NCBI GenBank assembly: GCA_002706335.1
Contig: PAKZ01000041.1
Span: 1-64,000, forward strand
Direction: 5' to 3'
Length of the DNA: 64,000 nt
Source of the DNA: Ahrensia sp.
GTDB taxonomy: Bacteria > Pseudomonadota > Alphaproteobacteria > Rhizobiales > Rhizobiaceae
Shown here: piece by piece, positions 35,589-47,101 of the stretch
Layout of the letters: each line of letters begins with the position of its first letter
Numbering within the stretch: position 1 is the first letter of the stretch
The notes under the pieces: model-generated
What the model saw: the letters and a program-made list of their open reading frames with translations, nothing else
The model's database searches: none
What the model was told of the DNA's origin: nothing
Translations under genes and position numbers: made by a program

Positions 35589-36705
35589 CGCCGAAGAATT
35601 CCTTCATGCGCGAGAAGAAGCCTGTCGATTGCGGGCTGTTCTCATGGGCCGAAATCTCGTCGAACTCCTCCAGCAATTCACGCTGGCGCTTCGACAGGTT
35701 CTGCGGCGTTTCGACCACGATCTGGATATAGAGATCGCCCATGGCCGCCTGGCGCAGCACCGGCATGCCCTTGCCCTTGAGGCGGAACTGCCGGCCGGAC
35801 TGGGTGCCGTCGGGCACTTTCACCCGCGTATAGGCGCCATCCATGGTAGCGACCTCGAAATGGCCACCAAGCGCGGCCTTGGTCATCGAGATCGGAACCT
35901 TGCAATAGAGATCCGCGCCGTCGCGCTGGAAGAATTCGTGCGGCTTGACCGAAATGAAGATGTAGAGATCGCCCGAAGGACTGCCGCGGAAACCGGCCTC
36001 GCCCTCACCGGCAAGACGGATACGGGTGCCGTCCTCGATACCAGCGGGAATGTTGACCGAGAGCGACCGCTCCTGGGTGACACGGCCCTGGCCGTGGCAG
36101 TTGGTGCAGGGATCCTCGATCGTCTGGCCGCGACCGTTACAGGTCGGGCAGGTGCGCTCGATAGAGAAGAAGCCGGATGCGGCGCGGACGCGCCCCGCTC
36201 CGCCGCAGGTCGAACACGTGACCGGATCCGAACCGGGCTTGGAACCGGAGCCATTGCAGACCTCGCAGGTCATCGAGGACGGCACATGGATCTGCGCCGT
36301 CTTGCCCTCATAGGCTTCCTCGAGGGTGATCTCCATGTTGTAGCGAAGATCGGCGCCGCGTTCGCGACCGCCACGGCGGGCACGGCCGCCGCCCATCATC
36401 TCGCCGAAGATGTCCTCGAAAATGTCGGAGAAGCCGCCGGCCGCGCCGAAACCGCCGCCGCCTCCACCCATGCCGCCATTCTCGAAGGCGGCGTGGCCGA
36501 AACGGTCATAGGCGGCCCGCTTCTGCGGGGCCTTGAGCGTCTCGTAGGCTTCGTTGACTTCCTTGAATTTCGCTTCCGCCTCGGCGTTATCCGGATTGCG
36601 GTCCGGATGGAACTGCATGGCGAGCTTGCGATAGGCGCTTTTCAGCGCCTTCTCGTCTGCTTCGCGCGCTACTCCGAGCGTTTCGTAAAAATCGGCTTTC
36701 GCCAT
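35578..36705 (-). CDS. dnaJ: Chaperone protein DnaJ
   Basis: 375 residues: J domain (residues 1-70, with the HPD in [11 protein letters not shown]), Gly/Phe-rich linker ([11 protein letters not shown]), four zinc-binding CxxCxGxG repeats ([32 protein letters not shown]) and the C-terminal substrate-binding domain. It stimulates the DnaK ATPase and delivers substrates. It lies 67 bases downstream of dnaK and shares its heat-shock promoter. Confidence 0.98.
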   Translation of the reverse strand: MAKADFYETLGVAREADEKALKSAYRKLAMQFHPDRNPDNAEAEAKFKEVNEAYETLKAPQKRAAYDRFGHAAFENGGMGGGGGGFGAAGGFSDIFEDIFGEMMGGGRARRGGRERGADLRYNMEITLEEAYEGKTAQIHVPSSMTCEVCNGSGSKPGSDPVTCSTCGGAGRVRAASGFFSIERTCPTCNGRGQTIEDPCTNCHGQGRVTQERSLSVNIPAGIEDGTRIRLAGEGEAGFRGSPSGDLYIFISVKPHEFFQRDGADLYCKVPISMTKAALGGHFEVATMDGAYTRVKVPDGTQSGRQFRLKGKGMPVLRQAAMGDLYIQIVVETPQNLSKRQRELLEEFDEISAHENSPQSTGFFSRMKEFFGGGD

Positions 36706-36772
36706 CTGCCATTATCCCCTCAACAGATCGTCCTCCCGCGCCGGGCGCGGGAGGAACCTGCTGTCGACCGGA

Positions 36773-38701
<1,929 letters not shown>

Positions 38702-38813
38702 TTCAAAACCTCTCCTAAGCAAACCGCCCGGACCCGTTCCGGCATTCCTTTAGGCGGCCCCTGTTTCCGGATTATCATTCGCCACCACAAGCCCTGCGGC
38801 AGCGTTGCGGCGT

Positions 38814-38842
38814 ATATAAGAAGCAGTTTTTGAGGCTGCAAG
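38814..38842 (-). promoter_or_regulatory. RpoH-type heat-shock promoter of dnaK
   Basis: On the minus strand CTTG (38842-38839) is followed after 18 bases by CTTATAT (38820-38814). This fits the alphaproteobacterial sigma-32 pattern CTTG-N17/18-CYTATnT. It is about 110 bases upstream of the dnaK ATG. Confidence 0.7.
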
Positions 38843-38917
38843 ACTGCGAATGCAGCGAAAACCGGACGACACACCGGAAAATTCTCCACATTTTCAGATC
38901 GCGGAGCGGCCGGAACC

Positions 38918-39695
38918 CTATATCCAGCGGGCCGCGACAACGATCACATGCGCCGACGGGACGAGCAGGATCTGGGCCAGCAGCGTGCCGGCAAACCGGC
39001 CGGCGACCATCCATGCGACGATCCGCCGAAAATGCCCCTCGCCCGCCTCTCCGGCGACGACGTCGTCGGTGAGCCCGGCCAGATAGGGATCGACAAGCAC
39101 GAACATAAGGATCGTGGCGCCGCCATTGATCAGAGCCGAGAGCGTACTGGCGGTGACGCGGTATTCCGGATCGAGCGCGCCGGCATAGATGGCCGAAAGG
39201 ACGCCGACCGTCCACAACGCGCTGACGGCGGCATTCAGGAGAACCATGCCTACCGGCAGCGCGGGAAAACCGCCCTGGCGGCGAAAAGCACGCAGGCGGG
39301 GCCACGCCGCGCACCGTCAGCGAGCGCCCCATCAAACGCAGCATCGACCGGTCGCGCTTGAACGCGGCGACCCCGCGGCTGGCGTAGCGCTGGATCGTGG
39401 GGATCAGCGCCGCGCCGACAAGCGTCGCCAACGATGCCGAAACAAGCACAAGTGCGAAATCGGTCCGCAAGTCGTGCATGGCGACATCGTTGATGGCGTT
39501 TTCGACGCGTTTCGCCAGAAAGGGCGCCTGGAAGGAATTCGAGATGCGCGAGACCAGGACAAGGAGATTGAAGAGCGAAAAGGCGATGGCGATGTGGCCG
39601 GTGCGAATGCCGGCGATACGGAAAGCATAGGCAAGAGTGCCAACAAGGTGGATGACGAAGGTCAGCACCAGAATAAGGAGAAGTTGCGTGTCCAT
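38918..39695 (-). pseudogene. amj: Frameshifted Amj-type lipid II flippase (DUF2837)
   Basis: The first 130 residues (LTFVIHLVGTLAYAFRIAG, HIAIAFSLFNLLVLVSRISN, FQAPFLAKRVENA) match Amj, an alternative lipid II flippase unrelated to MurJ. Near 39305 the frame shifts: after SLTVRG the original frame turns into Arg/Pro-rich nonsense, while the neighbouring frame continues with WPRLRAFRRQGGFPALPVG, hydrophobic helices and MVAGRFAGTLLAQILLVPSA to the stop at 38918. One extra base (or two missing) explains it. Joined, the product would have about 259 residues, close to B. subtilis Amj. Either a real pseudogene or a sequencing error. Confidence 0.75.
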
Positions 39696-39916
39696 CCGGT
39701 CCACCAATAAAGCTGGCGCGGCAAGTTTACCGACCTGATTGTTCCAATCAGATCGGACGCCGCGAAAGCCTCGCCTCGCCGACAGCGATCACCGGCTGAC
39801 GGCTTTTTGATGGCAAAACAACCCCTTTGCCTGAAAGGAACCTCTCTGCGGGCAAGTAGAAGCTTCTGCTACGGTAGTTTCGCGCAAGGAAAAACCGTCA
39901 TCTTCTTGTCAAAGAG

Positions 39917-41047
39917 ATGAACTGGAGGGGCTCCACTACGACTATGACAGCCCATTTCCATACCGCCGACACACCACGGCACCCGACGGACGCGTCCGCC
40001 TCATCCGGCCTGGCCGCGGACATTCAACCGGCGAAACCGACCGGTGCGGCGCTGACCCAGCAGCAGGCAAACGATGTCTTCGCGCTTTACTCGCAAGGCC
40101 GCTACCAGGAAGCGCTCGACAAGACGCGGGCGCTGATCGCGCTTCATTACAACCTCCCGCTTCTCCACAATCTCGCCGGCGCGATCCACAAGGCGCTCGG
40201 CCAGAGCCATCAGGCGATCGGCAGTTTCCGCCGGGCAATCGCGCTGCAGCCGGAGCGGGCGGAGGCCCACAACAATCTCGGCGAGGCGCTGAGCCGGATC
40301 GGCCGCCACGAGGAGGCGATTACCTGTCTGGCGCAGGCGATGTCGATCAAACCCGATTTCGCCGAGGCGCACCACAATCTCGGCGTCGCGCTCGCGGCGC
40401 TCGGCCGCCACCGGGAGGCGATCGGCAGTTTCAGGCGCGCCATCGCGTTGCGACCGCGCCATGCGGCGGCGCTGAACGGGCTCGGCGAAGCACTGATCCT
40501 ATGCGGGGAACCCGAGGAGGCGGAAGAGAATTTTCAGGCCGCGATCGTCGCCAAGCCGGACTTCGTCGCGGCGCACGCCAATCTCGGACGCGTGCTGACC
40601 GAGCTCGGACGGGCGCGCGAAGCCGCGGAGGCCTGCCATCGGGCGCTGGCGCTCGATTCCGACCATATCCCCGGCTTCCTCCATCTTGCCGCGGCGCTCG
40701 ACTGGCTGGGCGAGACCTATGCCGCGACCGCCTGTATCGACCATGTGATCAAGCGCCAGCCGGCCAATGTCGAGGCGCATGAGGTGCTTTGCACGATCCT
40801 GGAACGGCGTGGCCGCGCCGACGATCTTCGCAAGGCGCTGTCGCGGGCGCGGCGGCAATGCGGCGAGACCGACCCGCGCATCCAGTTCCGCATCGCCCAG
40901 CAGGCCCATGGCGACGGCGACACGGCGACGGCCGATCGTTTTCTCGGGAAACTTTGCGAAGAGGACAAATCCGCAAGGCTCGCGAAAGCGCGCTCGTGTC
41001 TTTTTGATGCGATCGCGCGCAGAGCCGGTGCGCGCGACGCGGAATGA
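39917..41047 (+). CDS. Tetratricopeptide-repeat protein
   Basis: 376 residues composed of about seven TPR units (for example HNNLGEALSRIGRHEEAITC, HHNLGVALAALGRHREAIGS and HANLGRVLTELGRAREAAEA). There is no signal peptide or catalytic domain. A second in-frame ATG at 39944 is possible. It lies 34 bases before two TPR-sulfotransferase genes and shares their repeat style, as if it were a sulfotransferase relative lacking the enzyme domain; it may hold acceptors or partners. Confidence 0.85.
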   Translation: MNWRGSTTTMTAHFHTADTPRHPTDASASSGLAADIQPAKPTGAALTQQQANDVFALYSQGRYQEALDKTRALIALHYNLPLLHNLAGAIHKALGQSHQAIGSFRRAIALQPERAEAHNNLGEALSRIGRHEEAITCLAQAMSIKPDFAEAHHNLGVALAALGRHREAIGSFRRAIALRPRHAAALNGLGEALILCGEPEEAEENFQAAIVAKPDFVAAHANLGRVLTELGRAREAAEACHRALALDSDHIPGFLHLAAALDWLGETYAATACIDHVIKRQPANVEAHEVLCTILERRGRADDLRKALSRARRQCGETDPRIQFRIAQQAHGDGDTATADRFLGKLCEEDKSARLAKARSCLFDAIARRAGARDAE

Positions 41048-41081
41048 CCGGCGGGGAGATCGTCGGCCGAACGGGGACTAC

Positions 41082-43064
41082 ATGACAATCCAGTTCACCT
41101 CCGTCGACCATGCGCTGCGCAAGGCCAAGACGTTTTCAAAGAAAGGCGCCCATGGCGACGCGCAAGCGGCCTATCGCTGGGTGCTGACGAAATTCCCCGA
41201 CAACAAGCGGGCGCTGGACGGGCTGCAGGAACTCGGCGGGAGAAGCCAGAACAAGGACGGTGCGCTAAGCAAGGAGCAGGCCGGCGCCCTGATCACACTG
41301 CACAAGCAGGGCCGTCACGCCGACGCGCTCCAACAGGCGCTCGCCCTGCGGATCACGCATCCCAAAGCCGCCTTCCTGCATGACCTGATCGGCGCCTGCC
41401 ACATGGCGCTCGGACAACCGGACCAGGCCGCCGCGAGCTATCAGAAACTGATTGAGCTTCTGCCGGACAACGCCGCAGCGATCGCCAATCTCGGCGATGC
41501 GTTGACCGCGCTGGGCCGCGCCGGCGAAGCCGTCGACTGCTACCGCAAGGCGATCGCGCTCAATCCGGGCCTTGCGAAGGCCTATAACAATATGGGCAAT
41601 GCGCTGATGAAGCTCGGCGACGTGCAAGGGGCGGTGCAGAGTTTCGCGCGCGCCGGCGAGATCGAACCGGGCCTCGTCGACGCGCATGCCAATCTCGGCC
41701 TGGCGCTGGTCAAGCTCGGCAAGCCGAAGCAGGGCGCTGCCGCCTGCGAACGGGCCATCGCCGTGAAGGCGGACTTCCCGCTCGCTTATATCAACATGGC
41801 GCATGCGCTGGATGCGACCGGTCAGACCGACGACGCCATCGCCAATCTGGAAAAGGCGATCGCGCTCGCGCCGAAGCATAACGGCGCCTATTCCAATCTC
41901 TGCGACATCTACGACCGGCTGAACCGGATCGAGGACATGCGCGGCATCGTGGGCCGCGCGCTGAAACACTGCAATCCGGACGATCCGCGCATGCTGTTCC
42001 GCCGGGCGCAGCTCGCGTCGCGCGACAAGGATCACGAAACGGCGCGCCGCCTGATGGAGCAGATGCCGGAAACCGGCCTGACACCGGCGATCACCAAAGG
42101 GCGGCTGACGCTGCTCGGCAAGACATGCGACAAGCTCGACGATCCGGGGGCGGCCTTCGAGTGGTTCCGCCGCGCAAACGAGTTCGTCCGTGACCTTCCG
42201 TCGTCTCGGCAATGGAAGCCGGAAGCCTATCGCAATGAGGTGGAAGGCATCGCGGCATCCTTTTCCGGACTTTCCGAAAAGCCATGGAGCGATGCATCCG
42301 CGTCCGACAGGGCGGCGCCGGTCTTCCTCGTCGGCTTTCCCCGCTCCGGCACGACGCTTCTCGACACGATCCTGCGCAGCCATCCGGGTATCGTCGTTCT
42401 CGAGGAACTGAAGATGGTCGCCAAAATGCGCGGCATGCTCGGCGGGCCGGCGGATCGCGAGAGGCTGGAAACGCTCGGCGATGACGAGATCGCGGCGATG
42501 CGCGACGCCTATTTCACGGAACTCGACAACCATCTCGACGATGCGCCCGAGGCTGCGCTGGTCATCGACAAATTACCGCTCAACATCGTCCATGCCGGGC
42601 TGATCCACCGGGTGTTCCCGGAGGCGAAGTTCATCCTCTCGCTGCGCCATCCCTGCGACTGCGTGCTGTCCTGCTACATGCAGAATTTCAAGCTCAACAA
42701 TCCGATGGCGAACTTCCTCGACATCGAGTCGGGCGCGATCCTCTATGACCGCGTGATGCGGCTTTGGACAGCCTACCGCTCGGTGTTGCCGTTCGAGGTT
42801 CACGCGCTGGCCTATGAGGATCTGATCGCCGACATGGAAGGCTCGGTGACGAAACTGCTGGGCTTTATGGGTCTCGAATGGGACGAGCGCATGCGCGACT
42901 ATCGCCAGACGGCGCTGGCGCGGGGGCGTATCCATACGCCGTCCTACAACCAGGTAACCGAATCGCTCTACAATCGCGCGGCGGGACGCTGGGAGAAATA
43001 TCGCGAGCAGATGCAGCCTGTACTGCCCTTGCTGGAGCCCTGGGCCCGCCACTGGGGATATTAG
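41082..43064 (+). CDS. TPR-sulfotransferase
   Basis: 660 residues: an N-terminal HALRKAKTFSKKGAHGDA helix pair, TPR repeats (about 60-340) and a C-terminal sulfotransferase domain (about 395-650) with the PAPS 5'-phosphosulfate loop VFLVGFPRSGTTLLDTIL, a 3'-phosphate motif FILSLRHPCDCVLSCYM and a late LGFMGLEWDERMRDY segment. The domain resembles protein-tyrosine or polysaccharide sulfotransferases; the acceptor is unknown. The ATG at 41082 is where similarity with the next gene begins. In operon with both TPR neighbours. Confidence 0.87.
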   Translation: MTIQFTSVDHALRKAKTFSKKGAHGDAQAAYRWVLTKFPDNKRALDGLQELGGRSQNKDGALSKEQAGALITLHKQGRHADALQQALALRITHPKAAFLHDLIGACHMALGQPDQAAASYQKLIELLPDNAAAIANLGDALTALGRAGEAVDCYRKAIALNPGLAKAYNNMGNALMKLGDVQGAVQSFARAGEIEPGLVDAHANLGLALVKLGKPKQGAAACERAIAVKADFPLAYINMAHALDATGQTDDAIANLEKAIALAPKHNGAYSNLCDIYDRLNRIEDMRGIVGRALKHCNPDDPRMLFRRAQLASRDKDHETARRLMEQMPETGLTPAITKGRLTLLGKTCDKLDDPGAAFEWFRRANEFVRDLPSSRQWKPEAYRNEVEGIAASFSGLSEKPWSDASASDRAAPVFLVGFPRSGTTLLDTILRSHPGIVVLEELKMVAKMRGMLGGPADRERLETLGDDEIAAMRDAYFTELDNHLDDAPEAALVIDKLPLNIVHAGLIHRVFPEAKFILSLRHPCDCVLSCYMQNFKLNNPMANFLDIESGAILYDRVMRLWTAYRSVLPFEVHALAYEDLIADMEGSVTKLLGFMGLEWDERMRDYRQTALARGRIHTPSYNQVTESLYNRAAGRWEKYREQMQPVLPLLEPWARHWGY

Positions 43065-43072
43065 AGCCTGTC

Positions 43073-44770
43073 ATGAGCGCCGCACTTTCCGTCGACCAGA
43101 CGCTGCGCAAGGCGAAGTCGCTCGCCAAAAAGGGCGCGAGCGGGGAAGCCGAGGCGCTGCTGCGCTCGCTTCTGGAGCGTTTTCCCGACAACAAACGGGC
43201 GATCGAGACGTTGCAGTCGATCGCCGCGCCGCAGGTTTCCAAGCGCCGAACGCCCGAGCAGATGAAGGCCGACACACAGGCGCTGGCGGCGCTCTACAAG
43301 CAGGGGCGTCATACCGATGTCGTCGCGCAGGGGCCCCGCCTCGTCGCGCAATATCCAAGGAATGCGGTTCTGCACAATATCGTCGGCGCCAGCCTGACGG
43401 CGCTCGAGCAATATGCTGCAGCGGCCGAGAGCTTTCGCGAGGCGGCGCGGCTGGAACCGGAGTCGGCGGAGCACTGGGACAATCTCGGCCAGGCTCTGAA
43501 TGCGCTCGGGCGCGTCGACGAGGCTGCCGAGAGCCTGAAGAAGGCTGTCGCGCTGAAGCCGAACTTCGCCAATGCGCTGAGCAATCTCGGCTACGCGCTG
43601 ACCCAGTCGAACCGGAGCGGGGAGGCCCTCGCCTTTCTCGAGCGCGCCGTCGCCGTCAAACCCGATCATCCCGAAGCGCTGAACAATCTCGCCATCGCCC
43701 GATACGATCTCGGGCAGAAGGACGAGGCGCTTGCCAATTACGAAAAGGCGCTGGCGGCACGGCCGCATTATGCCGATTGCTGGCGAAACTATGCCGCGCT
43801 GAAGCGTTTTACGGCGAACGACCCCGCCCTCGCGAAGCTGGAACGGGTGCTGGCGGCGGCGACCGGCGCCGAAGACCGGATGGCGCTGAGCCTGGCGCTC
43901 GCCAAGGCCTATGACGATATCGGCGAGACCGACAAGGCGTTCGAGAAGTTCACGCGCGGCAACATGCTGGCGCGTCAGCGTTTCGCCGATCCAATGCGGG
44001 AACATCGCGAGATTTTCGCGACGCTTCGCTCGATCTTCCAGGACGGCGCGCCGGAGCCGGTGACGACGCCCGCAGCAACGAAACGCCCGATCTTCGTCGT
44101 CGGCATGCCACGTTCGGGCACGTCGCTGGTCGAGCAGATCCTCGCCAGCCACCACGATGTGCATGGCGCGGGCGAAATGCAGGCCATGCGCGTAGCCATG
44201 GCCCCAGCCGCCGCAGAAAGACGGGCCGACCGGCAGGCGCTCGAGGGTGTGCGGAAACGCTATCTCGACGCCATCGATGCGCTAGACGTCAAAGAGCCGG
44301 TGATCGTCGACAAGATGCCGCAGAATTTCCGCTGGATCGGCTATATAGCGGCCGCCCTGCCCGAGGCGACGATCATCCACACACGGCGCGACCCGGTCGC
44401 CGTCGGATGGTCGATCTATCGGACTTTCTTCCCCGCCAAAGGGCTGGAGTTCACCTTCGATCTCGGCGATATCGCGGACTATTACCGGCTCTACGAAGAC
44501 CTTATGGCGTTCTGGTCCGAGCGCCTGCCGGGCCGCATCGTCGATCTCGACTACGAGGCGCTGACCGAGAACCAGGAGACAGAAACCCGCAGGCTGCTGG
44601 AGCAGTGCGGGCTCCCCTGGGACGAGGCCTGTCTTTCGCCCCACGAGACGAAGCGGGCGGTCCGCACTGCGAGCGCCGCGCAGGTGCGCGAGAAGATCTA
44701 TACAGGCAGTTCGCAGGCCTGGCGCAGATACGAAAAGCATCTCGGCCCGTTGATCGAGGCGCTCGGCTGA
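43073..44770 (+). CDS. TPR-sulfotransferase (paralogue)
   Basis: 565 residues with the same plan: SVDQTLRKAKSLAKKG start, RFPDNKRAIETLQ, about six TPR units and a sulfotransferase domain with IFVVGMPRSGTSLVEQIL, VIVDKMPQNFRWIGYI, ATIIHTRRDPVAVGWSIYR and LDYEALTENQETETRRLL. Compared with its neighbour the sulfotransferase half has diverged, suggesting another acceptor. It starts only 8 bases after the previous stop. Confidence 0.88.
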   Translation: MSAALSVDQTLRKAKSLAKKGASGEAEALLRSLLERFPDNKRAIETLQSIAAPQVSKRRTPEQMKADTQALAALYKQGRHTDVVAQGPRLVAQYPRNAVLHNIVGASLTALEQYAAAAESFREAARLEPESAEHWDNLGQALNALGRVDEAAESLKKAVALKPNFANALSNLGYALTQSNRSGEALAFLERAVAVKPDHPEALNNLAIARYDLGQKDEALANYEKALAARPHYADCWRNYAALKRFTANDPALAKLERVLAAATGAEDRMALSLALAKAYDDIGETDKAFEKFTRGNMLARQRFADPMREHREIFATLRSIFQDGAPEPVTTPAATKRPIFVVGMPRSGTSLVEQILASHHDVHGAGEMQAMRVAMAPAAAERRADRQALEGVRKRYLDAIDALDVKEPVIVDKMPQNFRWIGYIAAALPEATIIHTRRDPVAVGWSIYRTFFPAKGLEFTFDLGDIADYYRLYEDLMAFWSERLPGRIVDLDYEALTENQETETRRLLEQCGLPWDEACLSPHETKRAVRTASAAQVREKIYTGSSQAWRRYEKHLGPLIEALG

Positions 44771-44773
44771 AGC

Positions 44774-46963
44774 TTATCGCCCCATGATGATATCGATCAG
44801 CGTCTTGGAATCGCTGCTCTCGCCGACGCCGACTTTGGGTCTCGGGCCGCCGGTGGACGAGGTCGTGGTACCGTCGGCGTTTACCGGATAGGTATCGCGG
44901 CGGACCTGTTCGCCGCCAACACCGGCGGGCGGGCGCGGGGCATCGGCGGGGCGGGCGACCGGTGTGACGACGCGGCCGAGCGTTCCGGGCAGCGGCGCGG
45001 CGGGCACGCCCTGATGCGCCTTGACCATGAAGGCCTTCCAAGCCTGCGCCGGCAGCGAACCGCCGGTGACCTTGTTGGTCGGCGTGCCGTCATCATTGCC
45101 GAACCAGACGCCCGTCGTCAGATTGGCTGTATAGCCGACAAACCAGGCGTCTCGCGAATTCTGGCTGGTCCCGGTCTTGCCGGCCGCGGGATGATCGAAG
45201 CCGGCGGCGCGGGCGGTACCCTCGGTCACTGTCTTTGCCATCATCTGGTTCATCATGCCGGCGACCTCGGGCGAGATCGCGCGGGACATGTTGTCGGTCG
45301 AATGTTCGTAGAGCACGTCGCCGTCGAGCGTCGTGACGCGGCGGATCAGATAGGGCCTGGCGCGATAACCGCCATTGGCGAAGGGCACATAGGCCGAGGT
45401 CAGCTCCATCAGGGTGACTTCGGATGTTCCAAGTGCCAGCGAGGCGTTGGGCTCCAGATCGGAGACGATGCCCATGCGATGGGCCGTCTTCACGACATTG
45501 CCGGCACCGACCTCCATGATCAGCTGGGCGGCGACCGAATTCAGCGACTTCGCCAGCGCCGTCTCCAGCGTGACGTTGCCGTAATATTTGCCGCCATAGT
45601 TCTCGGGTGTCCATTTGCCGATCTTGATCGGGGCGTCGTTGCGCACGGATTGCGGCGTGCGGCCCTGTTCAAGTGCGGTGACATAAACGAAGGGCTTGAA
45701 GGCCGATCCCGGCTGGCGCTTCGCCTCGGTGGAACGGTCGAATTGCGAATTGGCGTAGTCATAGCCGCCGACCATGGCGCGTACCGCGCCGGTATTGTCG
45801 ATCGAGACCAGCGCGCCCTGCCCGACATCCTTCGCCTTGCCTTCCTCCGCGATCAGATCGCGTATGGCGTTCTCGCCGAATTTCTGCAGGACGAGATCGA
45901 CGGTGGTGTCGACGATCACATCCTTGCGGACATCGCCGATCAGGTCGGGAAGCTCCTCCATGACGGCGTCGGCGACATAATGCTGCGAGCCGGTCCAGTA
46001 GGCGGCGGCGCGCGTGGCGGGACGGGTCATCGCGGCGGTCATCTCGGTGTCGGAGACCATGCCCTGCTCGCGCATGGCGGCAAGCACGAGCTGCGAGCGT
46101 TCCTCGGCCAGATGCGGATTGCGGGCGGGCGACAGGCGCGACGGCGCCTTGAGGAGGCCGGCGAGAAGCGCTGCCTCGGGAAGCGTCACGTCGCGCGCGG
46201 ACTTGTTGAAGTAACGCCGGGCGGCCGCCTCGACGCCGTAGGAACCGGAGCCGAAATAGACCCGGTTCAGATACATCTCCAGGATCTGGTCCTTGGAATA
46301 TTTGTGCTCCAGCCACAGCGCCAGCAGCACCTCCTGAACCTTGCGGCCGATCGTGCGGTCGGGCGACAGGAACATGTTCTTGGCAAGCTGCTGGGTGAGC
46401 GTCGAACCGCCCTGAACGAGGCGGCCGGAGGTGATGTTGGTCACCATGGCGCGGGCGAGACCGATCGGATCGACGCCGAAATGCGAGTAGTAACGCCTGT
46501 CCTCGATGGCGATGACCGCCTGCGGGATATAGGGCGACATTTCGTGGATGCCGAGCGCCTCGCCGCCGGTGGCGCCGCGATTGGCGACCAGCGACCCGTC
46601 GACGGCAACGATCTTGACGTTTGGCGGTCGATCCGGGATTTCCCACGTCGTGGCGGACGGCATCTGCGCGCCATACCAGGCGACGACGCCGGCCACGGCG
46701 ATGCCGCCCCAGATGCACAGGATGAAGCTCCAGTAGATCGTGCCGCCGATCAGGCCGGTGAGGCCGAGGCGGGCGCGGCGCGAACGGGCCGTCTTCTTCT
46801 TCGGCTTGCGCGCCGAGGATGTCTTGCGCTTTGTCGCGGTCTTCTTGCGCGGCGGGGCCGCCCGGTCGTCGTCGGTCGCCGAAAGACCGCCCGATCGCTT
46901 GCGCTTCGGAGCGTCGTCAAAACGCGGTTCGACGCGCTTTTTCGGTTTCTTCGGGCTGGCCAT
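44774..46963 (-). CDS. Class A penicillin-binding protein (PBP1-type)
   Basis: 729 residues. A long basic cytoplasmic tail (KRKTSSARKPKKKTARSRR) precedes one membrane helix. The glycosyltransferase domain has VIAIEDRRYYSHFGVDPIG, GGSTLTQQLAKNMFLS and EMYLNRVYFGSGSYG. The transpeptidase has the active-site Ser in RQPGSAFKPFVY (SxxK), SLNS (SxN) and AAGKTGTSQNSRDAW (KTG). It polymerises and cross-links peptidoglycan. The ATG at 46963 gives MASPKKPKKRV. Convergent with the sulfotransferase operon. Confidence 0.95.
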   Translation of the reverse strand: MASPKKPKKRVEPRFDDAPKRKRSGGLSATDDDRAAPPRKKTATKRKTSSARKPKKKTARSRRARLGLTGLIGGTIYWSFILCIWGGIAVAGVVAWYGAQMPSATTWEIPDRPPNVKIVAVDGSLVANRGATGGEALGIHEMSPYIPQAVIAIEDRRYYSHFGVDPIGLARAMVTNITSGRLVQGGSTLTQQLAKNMFLSPDRTIGRKVQEVLLALWLEHKYSKDQILEMYLNRVYFGSGSYGVEAAARRYFNKSARDVTLPEAALLAGLLKAPSRLSPARNPHLAEERSQLVLAAMREQGMVSDTEMTAAMTRPATRAAAYWTGSQHYVADAVMEELPDLIGDVRKDVIVDTTVDLVLQKFGENAIRDLIAEEGKAKDVGQGALVSIDNTGAVRAMVGGYDYANSQFDRSTEAKRQPGSAFKPFVYVTALEQGRTPQSVRNDAPIKIGKWTPENYGGKYYGNVTLETALAKSLNSVAAQLIMEVGAGNVVKTAHRMGIVSDLEPNASLALGTSEVTLMELTSAYVPFANGGYRARPYLIRRVTTLDGDVLYEHSTDNMSRAISPEVAGMMNQMMAKTVTEGTARAAGFDHPAAGKTGTSQNSRDAWFVGYTANLTTGVWFGNDDGTPTNKVTGGSLPAQAWKAFMVKAHQGVPAAPLPGTLGRVVTPVARPADAPRPPAGVGGEQVRRDTYPVNADGTTTSSTGGPRPKVGVGESSDSKTLIDIIMGR

Positions 46964-47101
46964 AAGCGGGTTTCGGTCCGTTACGCGATACAAGACGGCG
47001 AACTGAACCTTAAATGCGGCGATTTAAGGCGCCGTTAAGAAGCGGTGAACGGAACGGTTACGATTGTACCGGCCTGTCCCGATACTGCGCGATGGAAGGG
47101 A

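Noticed and set aside
45014-47038. 674-residue open frame antisense to the penicillin-binding protein
   Set aside because: No ribosome site or domain; the opposite strand has all PBP motifs.
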